Origin: Rhodospirillaceae bacterium
GTDB taxonomy: Bacteria > Pseudomonadota > Alphaproteobacteria > Rhodospirillales > Rhodospirillaceae
Direction: 5' to 3'
DNA: 64,000 nt
NCBI GenBank assembly: GCA_018666155.1
Contig: JABJAH010000003.1
Location: 1 to 64,000, forward strand
Part shown: piece after piece, positions 38,167 to 49,760 of the stretch
How positions within the stretch are numbered: position 1 is the stretch's first letter
Layout: each line of letters starts with the position of its first letter
Translations under genes and position numbers: made by a program
The notes under the pieces: model-generated
Database searches by the model: none
What the model was told of the DNA's origin: nothing
What the model saw: the letters and a program-made list of their open reading frames with translations, nothing else

Positions 38167-39455
38167 TGTTGCAGGATCAAGACCGCATTTTCACCAACCT
38201 CTATGGCGAGCATGACTGGCGCCTAGCAGGGGCCCGTTCGCGCGGCGACTGGGATGGAACCAAAGAGCTCCTTCACATGGGCCGCGACTGGATCATCGAT
38301 GAGATGAAAGCGTCCGGTCTGCGTGGACGCGGCGGGGCCGGGTTCCCGACGGGACTCAAGTGGTCGTTTATGCCGAAGACGGAAACCGACCGGCCGCATT
38401 ATCTGGTTGTGAATGCCGACGAAGGTGAGCCAGGCACGTGTAAAGATCGCGACATGATGCGGTTCGATCCGCACAAGTTGATCGAAGGGTGCTTGTTGGC
38501 CAGCTTCGCGATGAATGCGCACGCCTGTTACATCTACATTCGTGGTGAGTTTTACACGGAGGCGTCGAATCTTCAGGTCGCTATTGATGAGGCTTACGAA
38601 GCAGGCCTGATTGGTAAAAATGCCTGCGGCTCTGGTTGGGATTTCGATGTCTACCTGCATCGCGGCGCTGGTGCTTACATTTGCGGTGAAGAAACCGCCC
38701 TGATCGAAAGCCTAGAAGGAAAGAAAGGTCAGCCGCGGTTGAAGCCGCCATTCCCTGCGGGCGTTGGTCTGTATGGTTGCCCGACAACTGTGAACAATGT
38801 TGAGAGTATCGCGGTTGCGCCGACGATTTTACGACGCGGCGCATCTTGGTTCGCCGGCCTTGGTCGTCCCAATAACACTGGCACTAAAGTGTTTTGTATT
38901 TCCGGCCATGTGAACCGACCGTGCAATGTCGAAGAAGAGATGGGCATCCCGTTAAAGGAACTCATCGATAAGCATTGCGGCGGCGTCATCGGCGGGTGGG
39001 ACAATCTGCAAGGGATTATCCCAGGTGGAAGTTCGGTCCCTTGTTTACCGAAAGATATTTGCGACGAAATCCTGATGGACTTTGACTCACTGCGTGAAGT
39101 GAAGTCAGGCCTCGGAACAGCCGCCGTCATGGTGATGGATCAATCTGTCGATATCATTGCAGCGATCACACGGTTGTCGGCCTTTTATAAGCACGAGAGT
39201 TGTGGTCAGTGCACGCCATGCCGGGAAGGGACCGGTTGGCTCTATCGGGTTATGAAACGCATGGTCTCCGGCGAAGCGTCGTTAGAGGAAATCGATATGC
39301 TGGAACAAGTGTCGTATCAGATCGAAGGCCACACTATTTGTGCGCTCGGTGATGCGGCGGCCTGGCCGGTGCAGGGATTGATCCGTCATTTCCGACCGCA
39401 AATGGAACAACGCATTAAAGACTACCGCGACGGCAAAGTGTCGCGCGCGGCGTAA
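38166..39455 (+). CDS. nuoF: NADH-quinone oxidoreductase subunit F
   Basis: A 429-residue subunit that binds NADH, FMN and one 4Fe-4S cluster (N3). The NADH-binding region is [19 protein letters not shown], the FMN region is [19 protein letters not shown], and three of the cluster Cys are in [15 protein letters not shown]. The start is ATG 38166, sharing one base with the nuoE stop (TGATG); GTG at 38163 is an alternative. Confidence 0.97.
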   Translation: MLQDQDRIFTNLYGEHDWRLAGARSRGDWDGTKELLHMGRDWIIDEMKASGLRGRGGAGFPTGLKWSFMPKTETDRPHYLVVNADEGEPGTCKDRDMMRFDPHKLIEGCLLASFAMNAHACYIYIRGEFYTEASNLQVAIDEAYEAGLIGKNACGSGWDFDVYLHRGAGAYICGEETALIESLEGKKGQPRLKPPFPAGVGLYGCPTTVNNVESIAVAPTILRRGASWFAGLGRPNNTGTKVFCISGHVNRPCNVEEEMGIPLKELIDKHCGGVIGGWDNLQGIIPGGSSVPCLPKDICDEILMDFDSLREVKSGLGTAAVMVMDQSVDIIAAITRLSAFYKHESCGQCTPCREGTGWLYRVMKRMVSGEASLEEIDMLEQVSYQIEGHTICALGDAAAWPVQGLIRHFRPQMEQRIKDYRDGKVSRAA

Positions 39456-39464
39456 GGACAGAGT

Positions 39465-41531
39465 ATGCCAAAGCTCACCATTGATGGGGTTGAGATCGAA
39501 GTCGATCCCGGAGTTACCATTCTCCAGGCCGCTGAAAAGGCCGGGTCTGAGATTCCGCGATTCTGCTATCACGATCGCCTGTCCATCGCCGGCAACTGCC
39601 GCATGTGTTTGGTTGAAGTTGAAAAATCACCGAAGCCAGTGGCGTCCTGCGCGATGCCGGTCGGCGAGGGTATGGTGGTTCACACCAAGTCCGAGAAAGC
39701 CGTTAAAGCGCGCAACGGTGTAATGGAATTCTTGCTGATCAATCACCCCCTGGATTGCCCGATATGCGACCAAGGCGGTGAGTGCGATTTGCAAGACCAG
39801 GCGCTCGCGTTTGGTCATGACCGCGGTCGCTACGTTGAGCAGAAGCGCGCGGTCAAAGATAAATACATGGGGCCCATCGTTTCGACGATTATGACCCGCT
39901 GCATTCATTGCACCCGCTGTGTCCGCTTCGTCGACGAAATTGGCGGTGTCGCCGAGATCGGCGCGACAGGCCGTGGCGAAGATATGGAAATCACGACTTA
40001 TCTTGAAGAGGCTCTGACGTCGGAACTGTCCGGCAATGTCGTCGACCTCTGCCCAGTCGGTGCGCTGACCAATAAGCCTTACGCGTTTACAGCGCGTTCT
40101 TGGGAACTGCGCAAAACCGAGTCCGTTGATGTCATGGATGCGGTTGGCACAAATATTCGCGTGGATAGCCGGGGCCGTGAAGTGATGCGGGTGTTGCCCC
40201 GTCTCAACGAGTGGATCAACGAAGAATGGCTCGCCGATAAATCACGCAACGCTTGCGACGGCTTGAAGTATCAGCGCTTGGATCAACCTTACGTGCGGCG
40301 TGACGGAAAACTTCAGCCTGCCGAGTGGTCCGAGGCCTTTGATGCTATCGCTGCAAAACTGGATGGCGTTGACGGGCAAAAGATTGGCGCCTTGGTTGGC
40401 GACACGGTTGATTGTGAATCCACTCTGGCGCTCAAGGATTTGATGGCGGGGCTGGGATCTCCGAACACCGATTGTCGCCAGGATGGCGCAGCGGTGGACC
40501 CTAAGGTGCGGGCCTCTTATCTGTTCAACACCACGATCGCCGGTATTGAAGAAGCAGACGCAATTTTATTGATTGGGACTAATCCGCGTAAAGAAGCCCC
40601 GATCTTGAACGCGCGTATTCGTAAGCGCTTCGTCGCTGGTGGCGTAAAGATTGGCGTGATTGGTGATGGCGCCGACCTAACCTACGACTACGACCACATT
40701 TCAGACACGGCTGACGCCGTAGCGAAGATTGCCGACGGTAGTCATCCTTTTGCACAAGTGCTCAAAGACGCTGAACGTCCGATGCTGGTGCTTGGGATGG
40801 GTGCCCTAACACGCGCTGATAGCGATGCCATCCTTGGCGCTGGATATGCCATTGCTGAGTCCACGGGCATGGTGTCTGGCGATTGGAACGGCTTTAACGT
40901 TCTCCACACGGCGGCAGCTCGGGTTGGCGCGTTGGATGTCGGCTTTGTGCCGGGTGAGGGTGGAAAAGATACGCAGGGAATTCTTGACGGTGCAGCCTCT
41001 GGGGACATTCAGGCTGTCTACCTGCTCGGCGCCGACGAAATTGATACAGCCAAGCTCACAGACGCGTTTGTCATCTACCAGGGCCATCATGGTGATGCCG
41101 GTGCGCATGTCGCCGATGTTATTTTGCCTGGCGCGGCCTACACGGAAAAGAACGCGACCTATGTGAATACAGAAGGCCGCGCTCAATTGGGCCAGCGGGC
41201 GATCTTCCCACCGGGCGATGCACGTGAAGACTGGTCGATTATTCGGGCGCTCTCAGAACGCCTCGGCAAAACCTTGCCCTATGACTCACTCGAACAGGTT
41301 CGTGAGAAATTGCGCAAGATCAGCCCAGACTTCACCCACGTCGACGAAGTCGTGACGGCAGAGTGGGAAAAATTTGGCGGAGCAGGATCAATCGACGCGA
41401 CCAGGTTCACCTATCCTGTCGCGAACTACTATCAAACAGACCCAATTAGCCGTTCGTCTAAGACGATGGCGCAATGCACTCAAGACTTCGTAATGGGCAA
41501 GACCGAAAAGGTGACCGGCACCCATGGCTGA
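39465..41531 (+). CDS. nuoG: NADH-quinone oxidoreductase subunit G
   Basis: A 688-residue subunit. The N-terminal ferredoxin domain holds a 2Fe-2S site ([20 protein letters not shown]), then a His/Cys-ligated 4Fe-4S ([19 protein letters not shown]) and a further 4Fe-4S site ([18 protein letters not shown]). The remaining 450 residues are a molybdopterin-oxidoreductase-like domain that is structural, without cofactor, in complex I. Length is that of the alphaproteobacterial form. It overlaps nuoH by eight bases. Confidence 0.97.
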   Translation: MPKLTIDGVEIEVDPGVTILQAAEKAGSEIPRFCYHDRLSIAGNCRMCLVEVEKSPKPVASCAMPVGEGMVVHTKSEKAVKARNGVMEFLLINHPLDCPICDQGGECDLQDQALAFGHDRGRYVEQKRAVKDKYMGPIVSTIMTRCIHCTRCVRFVDEIGGVAEIGATGRGEDMEITTYLEEALTSELSGNVVDLCPVGALTNKPYAFTARSWELRKTESVDVMDAVGTNIRVDSRGREVMRVLPRLNEWINEEWLADKSRNACDGLKYQRLDQPYVRRDGKLQPAEWSEAFDAIAAKLDGVDGQKIGALVGDTVDCESTLALKDLMAGLGSPNTDCRQDGAAVDPKVRASYLFNTTIAGIEEADAILLIGTNPRKEAPILNARIRKRFVAGGVKIGVIGDGADLTYDYDHISDTADAVAKIADGSHPFAQVLKDAERPMLVLGMGALTRADSDAILGAGYAIAESTGMVSGDWNGFNVLHTAAARVGALDVGFVPGEGGKDTQGILDGAASGDIQAVYLLGADEIDTAKLTDAFVIYQGHHGDAGAHVADVILPGAAYTEKNATYVNTEGRAQLGQRAIFPPGDAREDWSIIRALSERLGKTLPYDSLEQVREKLRKISPDFTHVDEVVTAEWEKFGGAGSIDATRFTYPVANYYQTDPISRSSKTMAQCTQDFVMGKTEKVTGTHG

Positions 41532-42555
41532 GTTATGGACAAGTTATATTTGGCCGGTGGTCTGGATCGTTATGCAGATCCTGATGTTCCTGGTGCCAAT
41601 TCTGATTGCGGTCGCGTACCTGACCTACGCTGAACGTAAGATTATCAGTGCAATGCAGATGCGCATTGGACCCAATGTGGTGGGGTGGTTTGGATTGCTC
41701 CAGCCCTTTGCCGATGCGCTGAAGCTCCTGACAAAAGAAACGGTACTGCCAACAGGCGCAAGCCCGGTGGTGTTTTTCCTGGCGCCAATGGTGACCTTTT
41801 CTCTCGCCATGTTGGCCTGGGCTGTGATCCCGGTCAGTCCGGGTTGGGTGATCTCCGATCTCAATGTCGGCATTTTGTATCTGTTCGCGATTTCATCGCT
41901 CGGCGTTTACGGCGTTGTGATGGCCGGTTGGGCCTCTAACTCCCGTTATGCCTTCTTGGGCGCGATGCGCTCTGCGGCGCAGATGGTGTCCTACGAAGTG
42001 TCCATCGGCTTCATCATGATTACGGTGCTGATGACCGCCGGCACCTTGAATTTGTCGGCCCTGGTTGAAGCGCAGTCCGAGCCGCTCTTTGGATTCCTTC
42101 CTGGGTGGTACTTCATTCCGCATCTGCCGATGTTCGTCGTGTTCTTTATTTCCGTGTTGGCGGAAACAAACCGCCATCCGTTCGATTTGCCGGAAGCTGA
42201 GTCCGAGTTGGTGGCCGGTTTCATGACTGAATACTCATCCATGTCGTTCGCGCTGTTCTTCCTCGGCGAGTACGCCAACATGATCATGATGAGCGGCATG
42301 GTCTCGATCCTGTTCCTCGGCGGATGGTTGCCGCCCTATGACGCCGCACCATGGAACTTGATTCCGGGTGTCGTCTGGTTCGCAGCCAAGATCGCGTTTT
42401 GTTTGTTTATCTTTATCTGGGTGCGGGCAACTTTCCCGCGCTATCGCTACGACCAATTGATGCGCTTGGGGTGGAAAGTCTTTTTGCCGTTTTCACTGAT
42501 CTGGCTGGCTTTGACTGCCGGGTTCCTCGTGTATTTCGACAAGCTGCCGGCGTAA
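41524..42555 (+). CDS. nuoH: NADH-quinone oxidoreductase subunit H
   Basis: A 343-residue membrane subunit with eight predicted helices that forms part of the quinone chamber. Conserved loops are [20 protein letters not shown] in the first and [20 protein letters not shown] in the third; the acidic residues there are thought to link quinone reduction to proton movement. The start overlaps the nuoG end. Confidence 0.97.
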   Translation: MAELWTSYIWPVVWIVMQILMFLVPILIAVAYLTYAERKIISAMQMRIGPNVVGWFGLLQPFADALKLLTKETVLPTGASPVVFFLAPMVTFSLAMLAWAVIPVSPGWVISDLNVGILYLFAISSLGVYGVVMAGWASNSRYAFLGAMRSAAQMVSYEVSIGFIMITVLMTAGTLNLSALVEAQSEPLFGFLPGWYFIPHLPMFVVFFISVLAETNRHPFDLPEAESELVAGFMTEYSSMSFALFFLGEYANMIMMSGMVSILFLGGWLPPYDAAPWNLIPGVVWFAAKIAFCLFIFIWVRATFPRYRYDQLMRLGWKVFLPFSLIWLALTAGFLVYFDKLPA

Positions 42556-42571
42556 GGGACGGAATTAAGCC

Positions 42572-43060
42572 ATGGCTTTCATAGATCGCACCGCCCGCTC
42601 GTTTCTCCTCAGTGAATTGCTGAGCGGAATGTGGTTGACGCTGAAGTACATGTTTGGACCGAAGGTGACGATTAACTATCCCTTCGAGAAAGGCCCCTTG
42701 AGCCCACGCTTTCGCGGGGAGCATGCCTTGCGGCGTTATCCCAATGGCGAAGAGCGTTGCATCGCTTGCAAACTTTGCGAGGCTATTTGCCCGGCCCAAG
42801 CGATTACAATTGAAGCTGTGCCGCGTGAAGACGGCAGTCGCCGCACCACGCGCTACGACATTGATATGACGAAATGCATCTACTGCGGCTTCTGCGAAGA
42901 AGCATGCCCAGTTGATGCGATCGTTGAAGGACCGAACTTCGAGTTCGCGACTGAGACACGGGAAGAGTTGCTCTACAACAAAGACAAACTGCTGGCCAAT
43001 GGTGACCGGTGGGAGCCAGAGCTGGCAAGACGGCTCGAGCTCGACGCGCCATATCGTTAG
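42572..43060 (+). CDS. nuoI: NADH-quinone oxidoreductase subunit I
   Basis: A 162-residue ferredoxin-like subunit with two 4Fe-4S clusters (N6a, N6b). The ligand motifs are [14 protein letters not shown] and [14 protein letters not shown]. An N-terminal amphipathic helix anchors it at the membrane. It passes electrons from NuoG to NuoB. It follows nuoH by 16 bases; the 76-base gap after it is the largest inside the operon. Confidence 0.97.
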   Translation: MAFIDRTARSFLLSELLSGMWLTLKYMFGPKVTINYPFEKGPLSPRFRGEHALRRYPNGEERCIACKLCEAICPAQAITIEAVPREDGSRRTTRYDIDMTKCIYCGFCEEACPVDAIVEGPNFEFATETREELLYNKDKLLANGDRWEPELARRLELDAPYR

Positions 43061-43136
43061 TCGACGGCAGCAGACGGGGAAGAAGAATGCGGCAGGCATT
43101 TGAATGTAAGGCGGAGATGAACGCAGGGGGTGCCCA

Positions 43137-43754
43137 ATGATTGCGGCTACGCTCGCCTTCTATCTATTCGCAGCCTTGGCCATCGTTGGGGGGCTGAACG
43201 TTATTTTCCAGCGCAACCCAGTCCATTCCGTGCTGTGGCTGATCTTTACGTTCTTTAATGCCGCCGGATTGTTTGTTCTGCTAGGTGCTGAATTCGTCGC
43301 GATGATTTTGGTCATCGTTTACGTCGGTGCCGTCGCGGTGCTGTTCTTGTTCGTGGTGATGATGCTCGACATCAACATCACTATGGTTCGGGAAGGGTTC
43401 TTTAAGTACATGCCGATCGGTCTATTGGTCGGCGGTATTCTTCTCGCAGAGTTGATTACGGTATTTGCCGGTTGGGTGATGTCCGATAGCGCAGAAGCGA
43501 TGCGTGCGGCTCCGGCACCTGACCCGAGCGTGATTAGTAATACCGAAGCACTCGGCCTGATCCTCTATACGGATTACGTCTACCTGTTTCAGGCCTCGGG
43601 CATTATTTTGCTGGTCGCGATGATCGGTTCCATCGTGTTGACGCACCGCACTAGGACAGGCGTACGCAAGCAAGTGATTAGCGAGCAAAACGCGCGTCGA
43701 CCTGAGGACACACTAGAGATTGTTAAAGTCGAATCAGGGAAGGGGCTGCAATAA
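43137..43754 (+). CDS. nuoJ: NADH-quinone oxidoreductase subunit J
   Basis: A 205-residue membrane subunit with five predicted helices. The conserved third helix is visible as [20 protein letters not shown], with VVMMLDIN following. A strong GGGGGTG element precedes the ATG. The charged C-terminal 35 residues are cytoplasmic. The stop shares one base with the nuoK start (TAATG). Confidence 0.96.
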   Translation: MIAATLAFYLFAALAIVGGLNVIFQRNPVHSVLWLIFTFFNAAGLFVLLGAEFVAMILVIVYVGAVAVLFLFVVMMLDINITMVREGFFKYMPIGLLVGGILLAELITVFAGWVMSDSAEAMRAAPAPDPSVISNTEALGLILYTDYVYLFQASGIILLVAMIGSIVLTHRTRTGVRKQVISEQNARRPEDTLEIVKVESGKGLQ

Positions 43755-44062
43755 TGGTCGTTAGCCTTTCCCATTATCTGATTGTCGCGGGCATTCTCTT
43801 TTCCCTCGGTATTTTCGGAATATTCCTCAACCGGAAGAACTTAATCGTCATCTTGATGTCGATTGAGCTGATGTTGCTTGCGGTGAATATCAATTTTGTC
43901 GCGTTCTCAGCCTTTCTTGGCGACCTCGTCGGGCAAATTTTCACCATGCTGGTGCTGACGGTAGCTGCTGCTGAAGCGGCGATTGGTTTGGCCATTGTTG
44001 TTGTGTTCTACCGCGCTCACCGGTCGATTGCCGTCGAAGATATTAACGAGTTGAAGGGGTAG
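43754..44062 (+). CDS. nuoK: NADH-quinone oxidoreductase subunit K
   Basis: A 102-residue subunit with three helices, an Mrp-antiporter-like MrpC homologue. [20 protein letters not shown] carries the conserved membrane Glu of helix 2, and [17 protein letters not shown] that of helix 3; both lie on the proton path. Length is typical. Translation is coupled to nuoJ. Confidence 0.97.
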   Translation: MVVSLSHYLIVAGILFSLGIFGIFLNRKNLIVILMSIELMLLAVNINFVAFSAFLGDLVGQIFTMLVLTVAAAEAAIGLAIVVVFYRAHRSIAVEDINELKG

Positions 44063-44070
44063 GGGCCGTT

Positions 44071-45993
44071 ATGGAAGCCGCCGCAATTTTCCTGCCCTTA
44101 CTAGGGGCTATCATCGCCGGGTTCTTTGGGCGCCAGATTGGTGACCGGGCCTCGCAAATTGTCACCTGTCTGGGTGTCGGGTCAGCTGCCGTGCTGTCGA
44201 TCCCGCTATTCTTCGATGTCGCTGTAAACGGCAACGAGCGTGTCATCACGATAATGAATTGGATCAACTCCGGCACTTTTGAGACCGCTTGGGCCCTCCG
44301 GTTCGATACGCTCTCTGCCGTCATGGTGATGACCGTGACCTGTGTGTCTTCACTGATCCATGTCTATTCCATCGGCTATATGAGCCACGATGACTCAAAG
44401 CCGCGTTTTATGGCCTATTTGTCGTTGTTCACTTTCGCCATGCTGATGCTGGTGACGGCAGACAATCTGATTCAGTTGTTCTTCGGCTGGGAAGGCGTCG
44501 GCGTTGTCTCTTACTTGTTGATTGGTTTCTGGTTCAAGAAGCCGACGGCGAATGCTGCTGCGATCAAAGCCTTCGTCGTCAACCGGGTGGGTGACTTTGG
44601 GTTTCTGCTCGGAATCTTCGGCATTTATATGCTGTTCGACTCAGTGAGTTTCGACACCGTTTTCAATGCAGTCCCAGCTCATGTCGACGATACGGTCACC
44701 TTCTTCGGAATTGAAGGCCATGCGCTAACCTTGATTTCATTGCTGCTGTTTGTTGGCGCGATGGGCAAGTCGGCTCAATTGTTTCTGCACACCTGGCTGC
44801 CCGATGCGATGGAAGGCCCGACCCCAGTGTCGGCACTCATCCACGCCGCAACGATGGTCACGGCAGGGGTGTTCCTTGTCGCCCGTATGTCGCCGTTGTT
44901 TGAATATGCGCCATCGGCTCTGGAAGTGGTCACCATCGTTGGAGCCTCGACAGCATTCTTTGCGGCCACCATCGGTTGCGTGCAGACCGATATCAAACGC
45001 GTGATCGCCTATTCGACCTGCTCACAGCTCGGCTACATGTTCTTTGCCTGCGGCGTCGGCGCGTATCCGGCTGCGATTTTCCACCTTATGACCCACGCAT
45101 GGTTCAAGGCGCTTCTATTCCTTGGGTCGGGTTCTGTCATCCACGCCATGTCCGACGAACAGGACATGCGCAAGATGGGCGGCATCTGGAAGCATGTGAA
45201 AGTTACCTACGCGATGATGTGGATTGGGACGTTGGCACTCGTGGCCGTTCCGCCCTTCGCCGGTTATTACTCGAAAGACATGATACTTGAGGCGGCCTAT
45301 GGCGCGCACACCAGTGTTGGTCAGTATGCCTTTATTATGGGAATTGCGGCGGCGTTGTTGACCGCGTTTTACTCCGGCCGTCTGTTGTTCATGACCTTCC
45401 ACGGCGAGCCACGTGCAGACAAAGAGACAATGGATCATGTCCATGAGAGTCCGCTGGTGATGACTTTGCCACTCGCTGGTTTAGCGATTGGCGCGATCTT
45501 TGCCGGGTATGTTGGCTATGACTTGTTTATTGGCGACGGACGGATTGATTTCTGGCGTGGCGCCTTAGCTGTTGTTGGCGACGATCCCATTGAAGCCGCG
45601 CACCACGTTCCGACTTGGGTGGTGTGGTCACCGATGATCGTCACGGTCCTTGGTCTTGGTCTGTCGTTCCACTTGTATATGCGTCGGCCGGACATTCCTG
45701 GCCGCTTGGCGTCGCAGTTCCCTGGCGTATACCAATTCCTGCTGAACAAATGGTACTTCGACGAACTCTACGATTTCTTGTTCGTGCGCCCGGCTTTTTG
45801 GATCGGTAACTTCCTCTGGAAGCGGGGAGACGAGGGCACGATCGATCGCTTCGGCCCCGACGGCATTTCCTCATCCATCATCTCCGGTGCGCGCCGCTTA
45901 GGTGCTGTCCAGACCGGCTACCTCTATCACTACGCCTTCGCCATGATCATAGGGATTGCCCTGTTCGTGTCGTGGATGATGGTTGGGAGTTAG
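44071..45993 (+). CDS. nuoL: NADH-quinone oxidoreductase subunit L
   Basis: A 640-residue antiporter-like proton-pumping subunit with about 16 helices, including the long lateral helix at the C-terminus. Conserved are FFGWEGVGVVSYLLIGFWF with the key Glu, HTWLPDAMEGPTPVSALIHA, and the Lys-containing TDIKRVIAYSTCSQLGYMF. It is the distal membrane-arm subunit. It is separated from nuoM by three bases. Confidence 0.97.
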   Translation: MEAAAIFLPLLGAIIAGFFGRQIGDRASQIVTCLGVGSAAVLSIPLFFDVAVNGNERVITIMNWINSGTFETAWALRFDTLSAVMVMTVTCVSSLIHVYSIGYMSHDDSKPRFMAYLSLFTFAMLMLVTADNLIQLFFGWEGVGVVSYLLIGFWFKKPTANAAAIKAFVVNRVGDFGFLLGIFGIYMLFDSVSFDTVFNAVPAHVDDTVTFFGIEGHALTLISLLLFVGAMGKSAQLFLHTWLPDAMEGPTPVSALIHAATMVTAGVFLVARMSPLFEYAPSALEVVTIVGASTAFFAATIGCVQTDIKRVIAYSTCSQLGYMFFACGVGAYPAAIFHLMTHAWFKALLFLGSGSVIHAMSDEQDMRKMGGIWKHVKVTYAMMWIGTLALVAVPPFAGYYSKDMILEAAYGAHTSVGQYAFIMGIAAALLTAFYSGRLLFMTFHGEPRADKETMDHVHESPLVMTLPLAGLAIGAIFAGYVGYDLFIGDGRIDFWRGALAVVGDDPIEAAHHVPTWVVWSPMIVTVLGLGLSFHLYMRRPDIPGRLASQFPGVYQFLLNKWYFDELYDFLFVRPAFWIGNFLWKRGDEGTIDRFGPDGISSSIISGARRLGAVQTGYLYHYAFAMIIGIALFVSWMMVGS

Positions 45994-45996
45994 ACG

Positions 45997-47550
45997 ATGA
46001 ACGGGTTCGTTGAAAACTTGCCACTCCTGAGCGTCGTGACGTTCACACCGCTGTTGGGTGTGTTGCTGCTTCTCACAATTCGGGCGGACGACCCGGAGAT
46101 TGTGGCGCGTAACAGCCGGTGGGTGACGTTGTGGGTGACCCTTGGAACGTTTCTTGCGTCTCTTCTGATCTGGACCAATTTTGATTCCAGCACGGCGGAC
46201 TTCCAGTTCGTGGAGAAAGCGGCCTGGTTCCCGCAATTCGGTATCGACTACCACATGGGTGTCGACGGTATCTCGATGCTGTTCGTCATATTGTCGACAT
46301 TCCTGATGCCGATATGTGTGCTCGCCAGTTGGGACGCCATCAAGACCCGTGTACGCGAATACATGATCGCCTTCTTGGTGCTCGAAACCATGATGGTCGG
46401 TATGTTCTGCGCCCTCGATATGGTGCTGTTCTACGTCTTCTTCGAAGGCGTGCTGATTCCGATGTTCTTGATCATCGGTGTTTGGGGCGGCGCACGGCGT
46501 GTCTACGCGGCGTTTAAGTTCTTTCTCTATACCTTGACCGGCTCTGTGTTGTTGCTGATCGCGATCCTGGCGATGTACTTCGTCGCGGGAACGACGGACA
46601 TCCCAACATTGATGGCCACGGAATTCCCGTTCCAAATGCAGTTCTGGCTGTGGCTCGGTCTATTTGCTTCATTCGCCGTCAAAGTACCGATGTGGCCGGT
46701 TCACACCTGGTTGCCTGATGCTCACGTTGAAGCGCCAACGGCGGGCTCTGTGATCTTGGCCGGAGTACTGTTGAAGATGGGGGCCTATGGCTTCCTTAGA
46801 TTTTCGATACCGATGTTGCCGCTGGCCAGCGAGTACTTCACGCCGCTGGTCTATGGGTTGTCGATTGTCGCGGTGATTTACACCTCACTGGTCGCCTTGG
46901 CCCAAGAAGACATGAAGAAGCTGATTGCTTATTCCTCTGTCGCGCACATGGGCTTTGTGACCGTCGGTATTTTTGCCGCCACGCAGCAGGCTGTGCAGGG
47001 CGCGATATACCAAATGCTCAGCCATGGCGTTGTCTCAGGTGCGTTGTTCCTCTGTGTTGGCGTGGTTTATGACCGTCTCCACACCCGGGAGATTGGGCGC
47101 TATGGCGGTCTGGTCCACAACATGCCGAAATATGCCTTCGTTTTCATGCTGATGATGATGGGGTCTGTCGGGCTGCCAGGCACGTCCGGCTTCGTCGGTG
47201 AGTTTCTTATTCTGACCGGCGTGTTCCAGGTCAATACTTGGGTTGCGCTGCTGACAGCGACCGGTGTCATTCTTGGCGCGACATACATGCTGTACCTCTA
47301 CCGGCGGGTGATTTACGGCGAGTTGGTCAAAGAGGACCTCAAGGGCATGCTTGATTTGTCCCGACGCGAGATCATCATTTTTGCACCGTTGTGCGTCGTC
47401 GTGATGTGGATGGGCGTGTACCCGATGTCCTTCTTGGTTGTGATGGAAGCCTCGGTGACAAAGCTCGTCACTGATTATCATGCCGCCTTGGATGCTCAGA
47501 CAGTTGCGTCTGGCCTCGTCGATGGCGTTCGTATGGCTTTGGGTCGATAG
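45997..47550 (+). CDS. nuoM: NADH-quinone oxidoreductase subunit M
   Basis: A 517-residue antiporter-like proton-pumping subunit with about 14 helices. Family hallmarks are [20 protein letters not shown] with the conserved Glu, [20 protein letters not shown] and [19 protein letters not shown]. It sits between NuoL and NuoN in the membrane arm. It is followed by nuoN after 11 bases. Confidence 0.97.
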   Translation: MNGFVENLPLLSVVTFTPLLGVLLLLTIRADDPEIVARNSRWVTLWVTLGTFLASLLIWTNFDSSTADFQFVEKAAWFPQFGIDYHMGVDGISMLFVILSTFLMPICVLASWDAIKTRVREYMIAFLVLETMMVGMFCALDMVLFYVFFEGVLIPMFLIIGVWGGARRVYAAFKFFLYTLTGSVLLLIAILAMYFVAGTTDIPTLMATEFPFQMQFWLWLGLFASFAVKVPMWPVHTWLPDAHVEAPTAGSVILAGVLLKMGAYGFLRFSIPMLPLASEYFTPLVYGLSIVAVIYTSLVALAQEDMKKLIAYSSVAHMGFVTVGIFAATQQAVQGAIYQMLSHGVVSGALFLCVGVVYDRLHTREIGRYGGLVHNMPKYAFVFMLMMMGSVGLPGTSGFVGEFLILTGVFQVNTWVALLTATGVILGATYMLYLYRRVIYGELVKEDLKGMLDLSRREIIIFAPLCVVVMWMGVYPMSFLVVMEASVTKLVTDYHAALDAQTVASGLVDGVRMALGR

Positions 47551-47561
47551 GGGAGAATGAA

Positions 47562-49001
47562 ATGACAGCCCTACCGAACCTGACACCGGCTTACGCCGAG
47601 ATATTCCTGGCCTTGGCCGGAATGGCGCTGCTGATGGTTGGTGTTTTTCGTAAGAAGGACCCGGTGCGTGGAGTAACCATGCTCGCAATCCTGGCGTTTG
47701 CCGTAGCTGCCGTGCTGGCGTTGGCCACCAATGGCGCCGAGACCGTCACATTCAACGGTCTCTTCGTGGTCAACGAGTTCACCGCCTTTGCGAAAATGCT
47801 GATTCTTCTCGGCGCGAGCCTTGCTATGCTCTTGGCTCTGCCGTGGGCAAAGAATGAAGGCATTGCCCGCTACGAAATGCCAGTGATCATGGTCTTTGCC
47901 GTTCTCGGCATGATGATGATGGTCTCTGCCAACAACCTGATCTCTCTTTACGTCGGCCTAGAACTGCAAAGTCTGGCGCTTTATGTCCTCGCAGCCTTCA
48001 ACCGGGGTAATTTGAAAGCAACGGAAGCCGGGGTGAAGTACTTCGTCCTTGGGGCCTTGGCATCCGGACTGCTGCTCTACGGATCGTCACTGGTCTACGG
48101 CTTCTCCGGCACAACGTCCTTCGCCGGATTGGCGGATGCGCTGACTGGGGCCCAGGACAATGTCGGGGTTATCATTGGCGTCGTCTTCGTCATTTGCGGC
48201 TTTGCCTTCAAGATATCGGCCGTGCCTTTCCATATGTGGACGCCGGATGTTTATGAAGGTTCGCCGACACCGGTTACGGCCTTCTTCTCGGTTGCGCCAA
48301 AGATTGCGGCCCTCAGTTTGTTCCTGCGTATCCTGGTCGGACCGTTTGAAGACTTGATCGTGCAATGGCAGCAGGTTCTGACGGTTATTTGTGTTGCCTC
48401 GATGCTCTGGGGCGCGGTTGCCGCGATCGCTCAGAATAATATCAAGCGGCTGATGGCCTATAGTTCCATCGGCCATGTCGGCTACGCCCTGATTGGTTTG
48501 GTGGCCGGAACCCAAGAGGGTGCCCGCGGCATGATCTATTACATGCTGATCTACCTCTTCATGAATGTGGGGACCTTCGCGGTGATTTTGTCCATGCGGG
48601 TCAAAGACCGCTATGTGGAAAGCATCGATGATCTATCGGGCATATCGAAGACTAACCCGGCTATCGCGTTGGCGCTTACGGTTCTGATGTTCTCCATGGC
48701 GGGCATTCCGCCGCTGGCTGGTTTCTTCGGCAAGTACTTTGTCTTTGCCGCAGCGGTCAACGCGGGATTGATTCCCTTGGCCGTGATTGGTGTTCTCTCT
48801 AGCGTTGTCGGAGCGTTTTACTATTTGCGTCTCATCAAGATTATGTACTTCGATGAGTCTGCAGAGACCTTCGACCGTCCGGATTTCTCGACGTCTCTGG
48901 TGATGGGCGTCTGTGCCGTGGCGGTTGTGGTGTTTATCTTCCTGCCCGAACCGCTGTTGGCAGGCGCCGATGCGGCTGCTGCCGCCTTGTTCCAGAGTTA
49001 G
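47562..49001 (+). CDS. nuoN: NADH-quinone oxidoreductase subunit N
   Basis: A 479-residue antiporter-like proton-pumping subunit, the last of the operon. Seen are LISLYVGLELQSLALYVLAA, FHMWTPDVYEGSPTPVTAFF and QNNIKRLMAYSSIGHVGYAL. The 14 nuo genes are complete and in standard order, without inserted accessory genes. The biotin ligase gene begins 13 bases later and is probably on the same transcript. Confidence 0.97.
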   Translation: MTALPNLTPAYAEIFLALAGMALLMVGVFRKKDPVRGVTMLAILAFAVAAVLALATNGAETVTFNGLFVVNEFTAFAKMLILLGASLAMLLALPWAKNEGIARYEMPVIMVFAVLGMMMMVSANNLISLYVGLELQSLALYVLAAFNRGNLKATEAGVKYFVLGALASGLLLYGSSLVYGFSGTTSFAGLADALTGAQDNVGVIIGVVFVICGFAFKISAVPFHMWTPDVYEGSPTPVTAFFSVAPKIAALSLFLRILVGPFEDLIVQWQQVLTVICVASMLWGAVAAIAQNNIKRLMAYSSIGHVGYALIGLVAGTQEGARGMIYYMLIYLFMNVGTFAVILSMRVKDRYVESIDDLSGISKTNPAIALALTVLMFSMAGIPPLAGFFGKYFVFAAAVNAGLIPLAVIGVLSSVVGAFYYLRLIKIMYFDESAETFDRPDFSTSLVMGVCAVAVVVFIFLPEPLLAGADAAAAALFQS

Positions 49002-49014
49002 ACCGCTTTCTCCC

Positions 49015-49758
49015 ATGCCTTCGCTGCCCGCCTTACCGGACGGATGGCGTCTTGAACACATATCGGAGATCGACGGCACGAATGCAGAGCTGCTGCGTCG
49101 CGCTGAGGCTGGTGAGGCGGCGGGTTTGGCGCTCCATGCGGATGTTCAATCTGCAGGCCGCGGCCGCCGTGGCCGATCATGGAACAGCCCCAAAGGTAAT
49201 CTTTATCTAAGTACCTTGGTGGATGCTAAGCAGGTGACGGCGGGGCAGGTCGGTTTCGCGGCGGCGCTGGCCCTTATCGAGGCCATTGAAGCGGACGTCG
49301 GCAAAGATATCCCGGAGTTGCTTTGTAAATGGCCCAACGATTTACTTTTTAACGGGGCTAAAGTTGCAGGCTTGCTGCTGGAAGCCGTACCCAATCGCGA
49401 TCAGGTGGTTGTCGGTATGGGCGTAAATCTTATTCCGATCAATGTCGCCGATGCGGTATACCCGGTCGGCGCGCTGACCGATTACGGGATTGATCCAAAG
49501 TCATTGGCGGCGCGGGTCTGTGATGCTCTCGGGCGCTGGCTTGAGACTTGGAACACCGTTGGATTTGCGCCGTTGCGGCGCGCTTGGCTCGAAAGGGCCA
49601 CTGGGCTAGGAGAGACCATTATCGTGCGCTTACCGAATGACCAATTAGATGGAACATTCGAAGGCTTGGCTGAGGACGGCGCATTGCTGCTCAATCAGGG
49701 AGCCGCTGGTATCCGCACTGTGTCTGCCGGTGACGTATTCTTTGGGGTTGAGGCTTAG
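49015..49758 (+). CDS. birA: Biotin--[acetyl-CoA carboxylase] ligase
   Basis: A 247-residue enzyme that activates biotin as biotinyl-AMP and attaches it to biotin carboxyl carrier proteins. The catalytic core is shown by AGRGRRGRSWNSPKGNLYLS (adenylate-binding loop) and KWPNDLLFNGAKVAGLLLEA. There is no N-terminal helix-turn-helix domain, so it is not a repressor. I start at ATG 49015; the longer frame lies inside nuoN. The position after nuoN is common in alphaproteobacteria. Confidence 0.94.
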   Translation: MPSLPALPDGWRLEHISEIDGTNAELLRRAEAGEAAGLALHADVQSAGRGRRGRSWNSPKGNLYLSTLVDAKQVTAGQVGFAAALALIEAIEADVGKDIPELLCKWPNDLLFNGAKVAGLLLEAVPNRDQVVVGMGVNLIPINVADAVYPVGALTDYGIDPKSLAARVCDALGRWLETWNTVGFAPLRRAWLERATGLGETIIVRLPNDQLDGTFEGLAEDGALLLNQGAAGIRTVSAGDVFFGVEA

Positions 49759-49760
49759 GC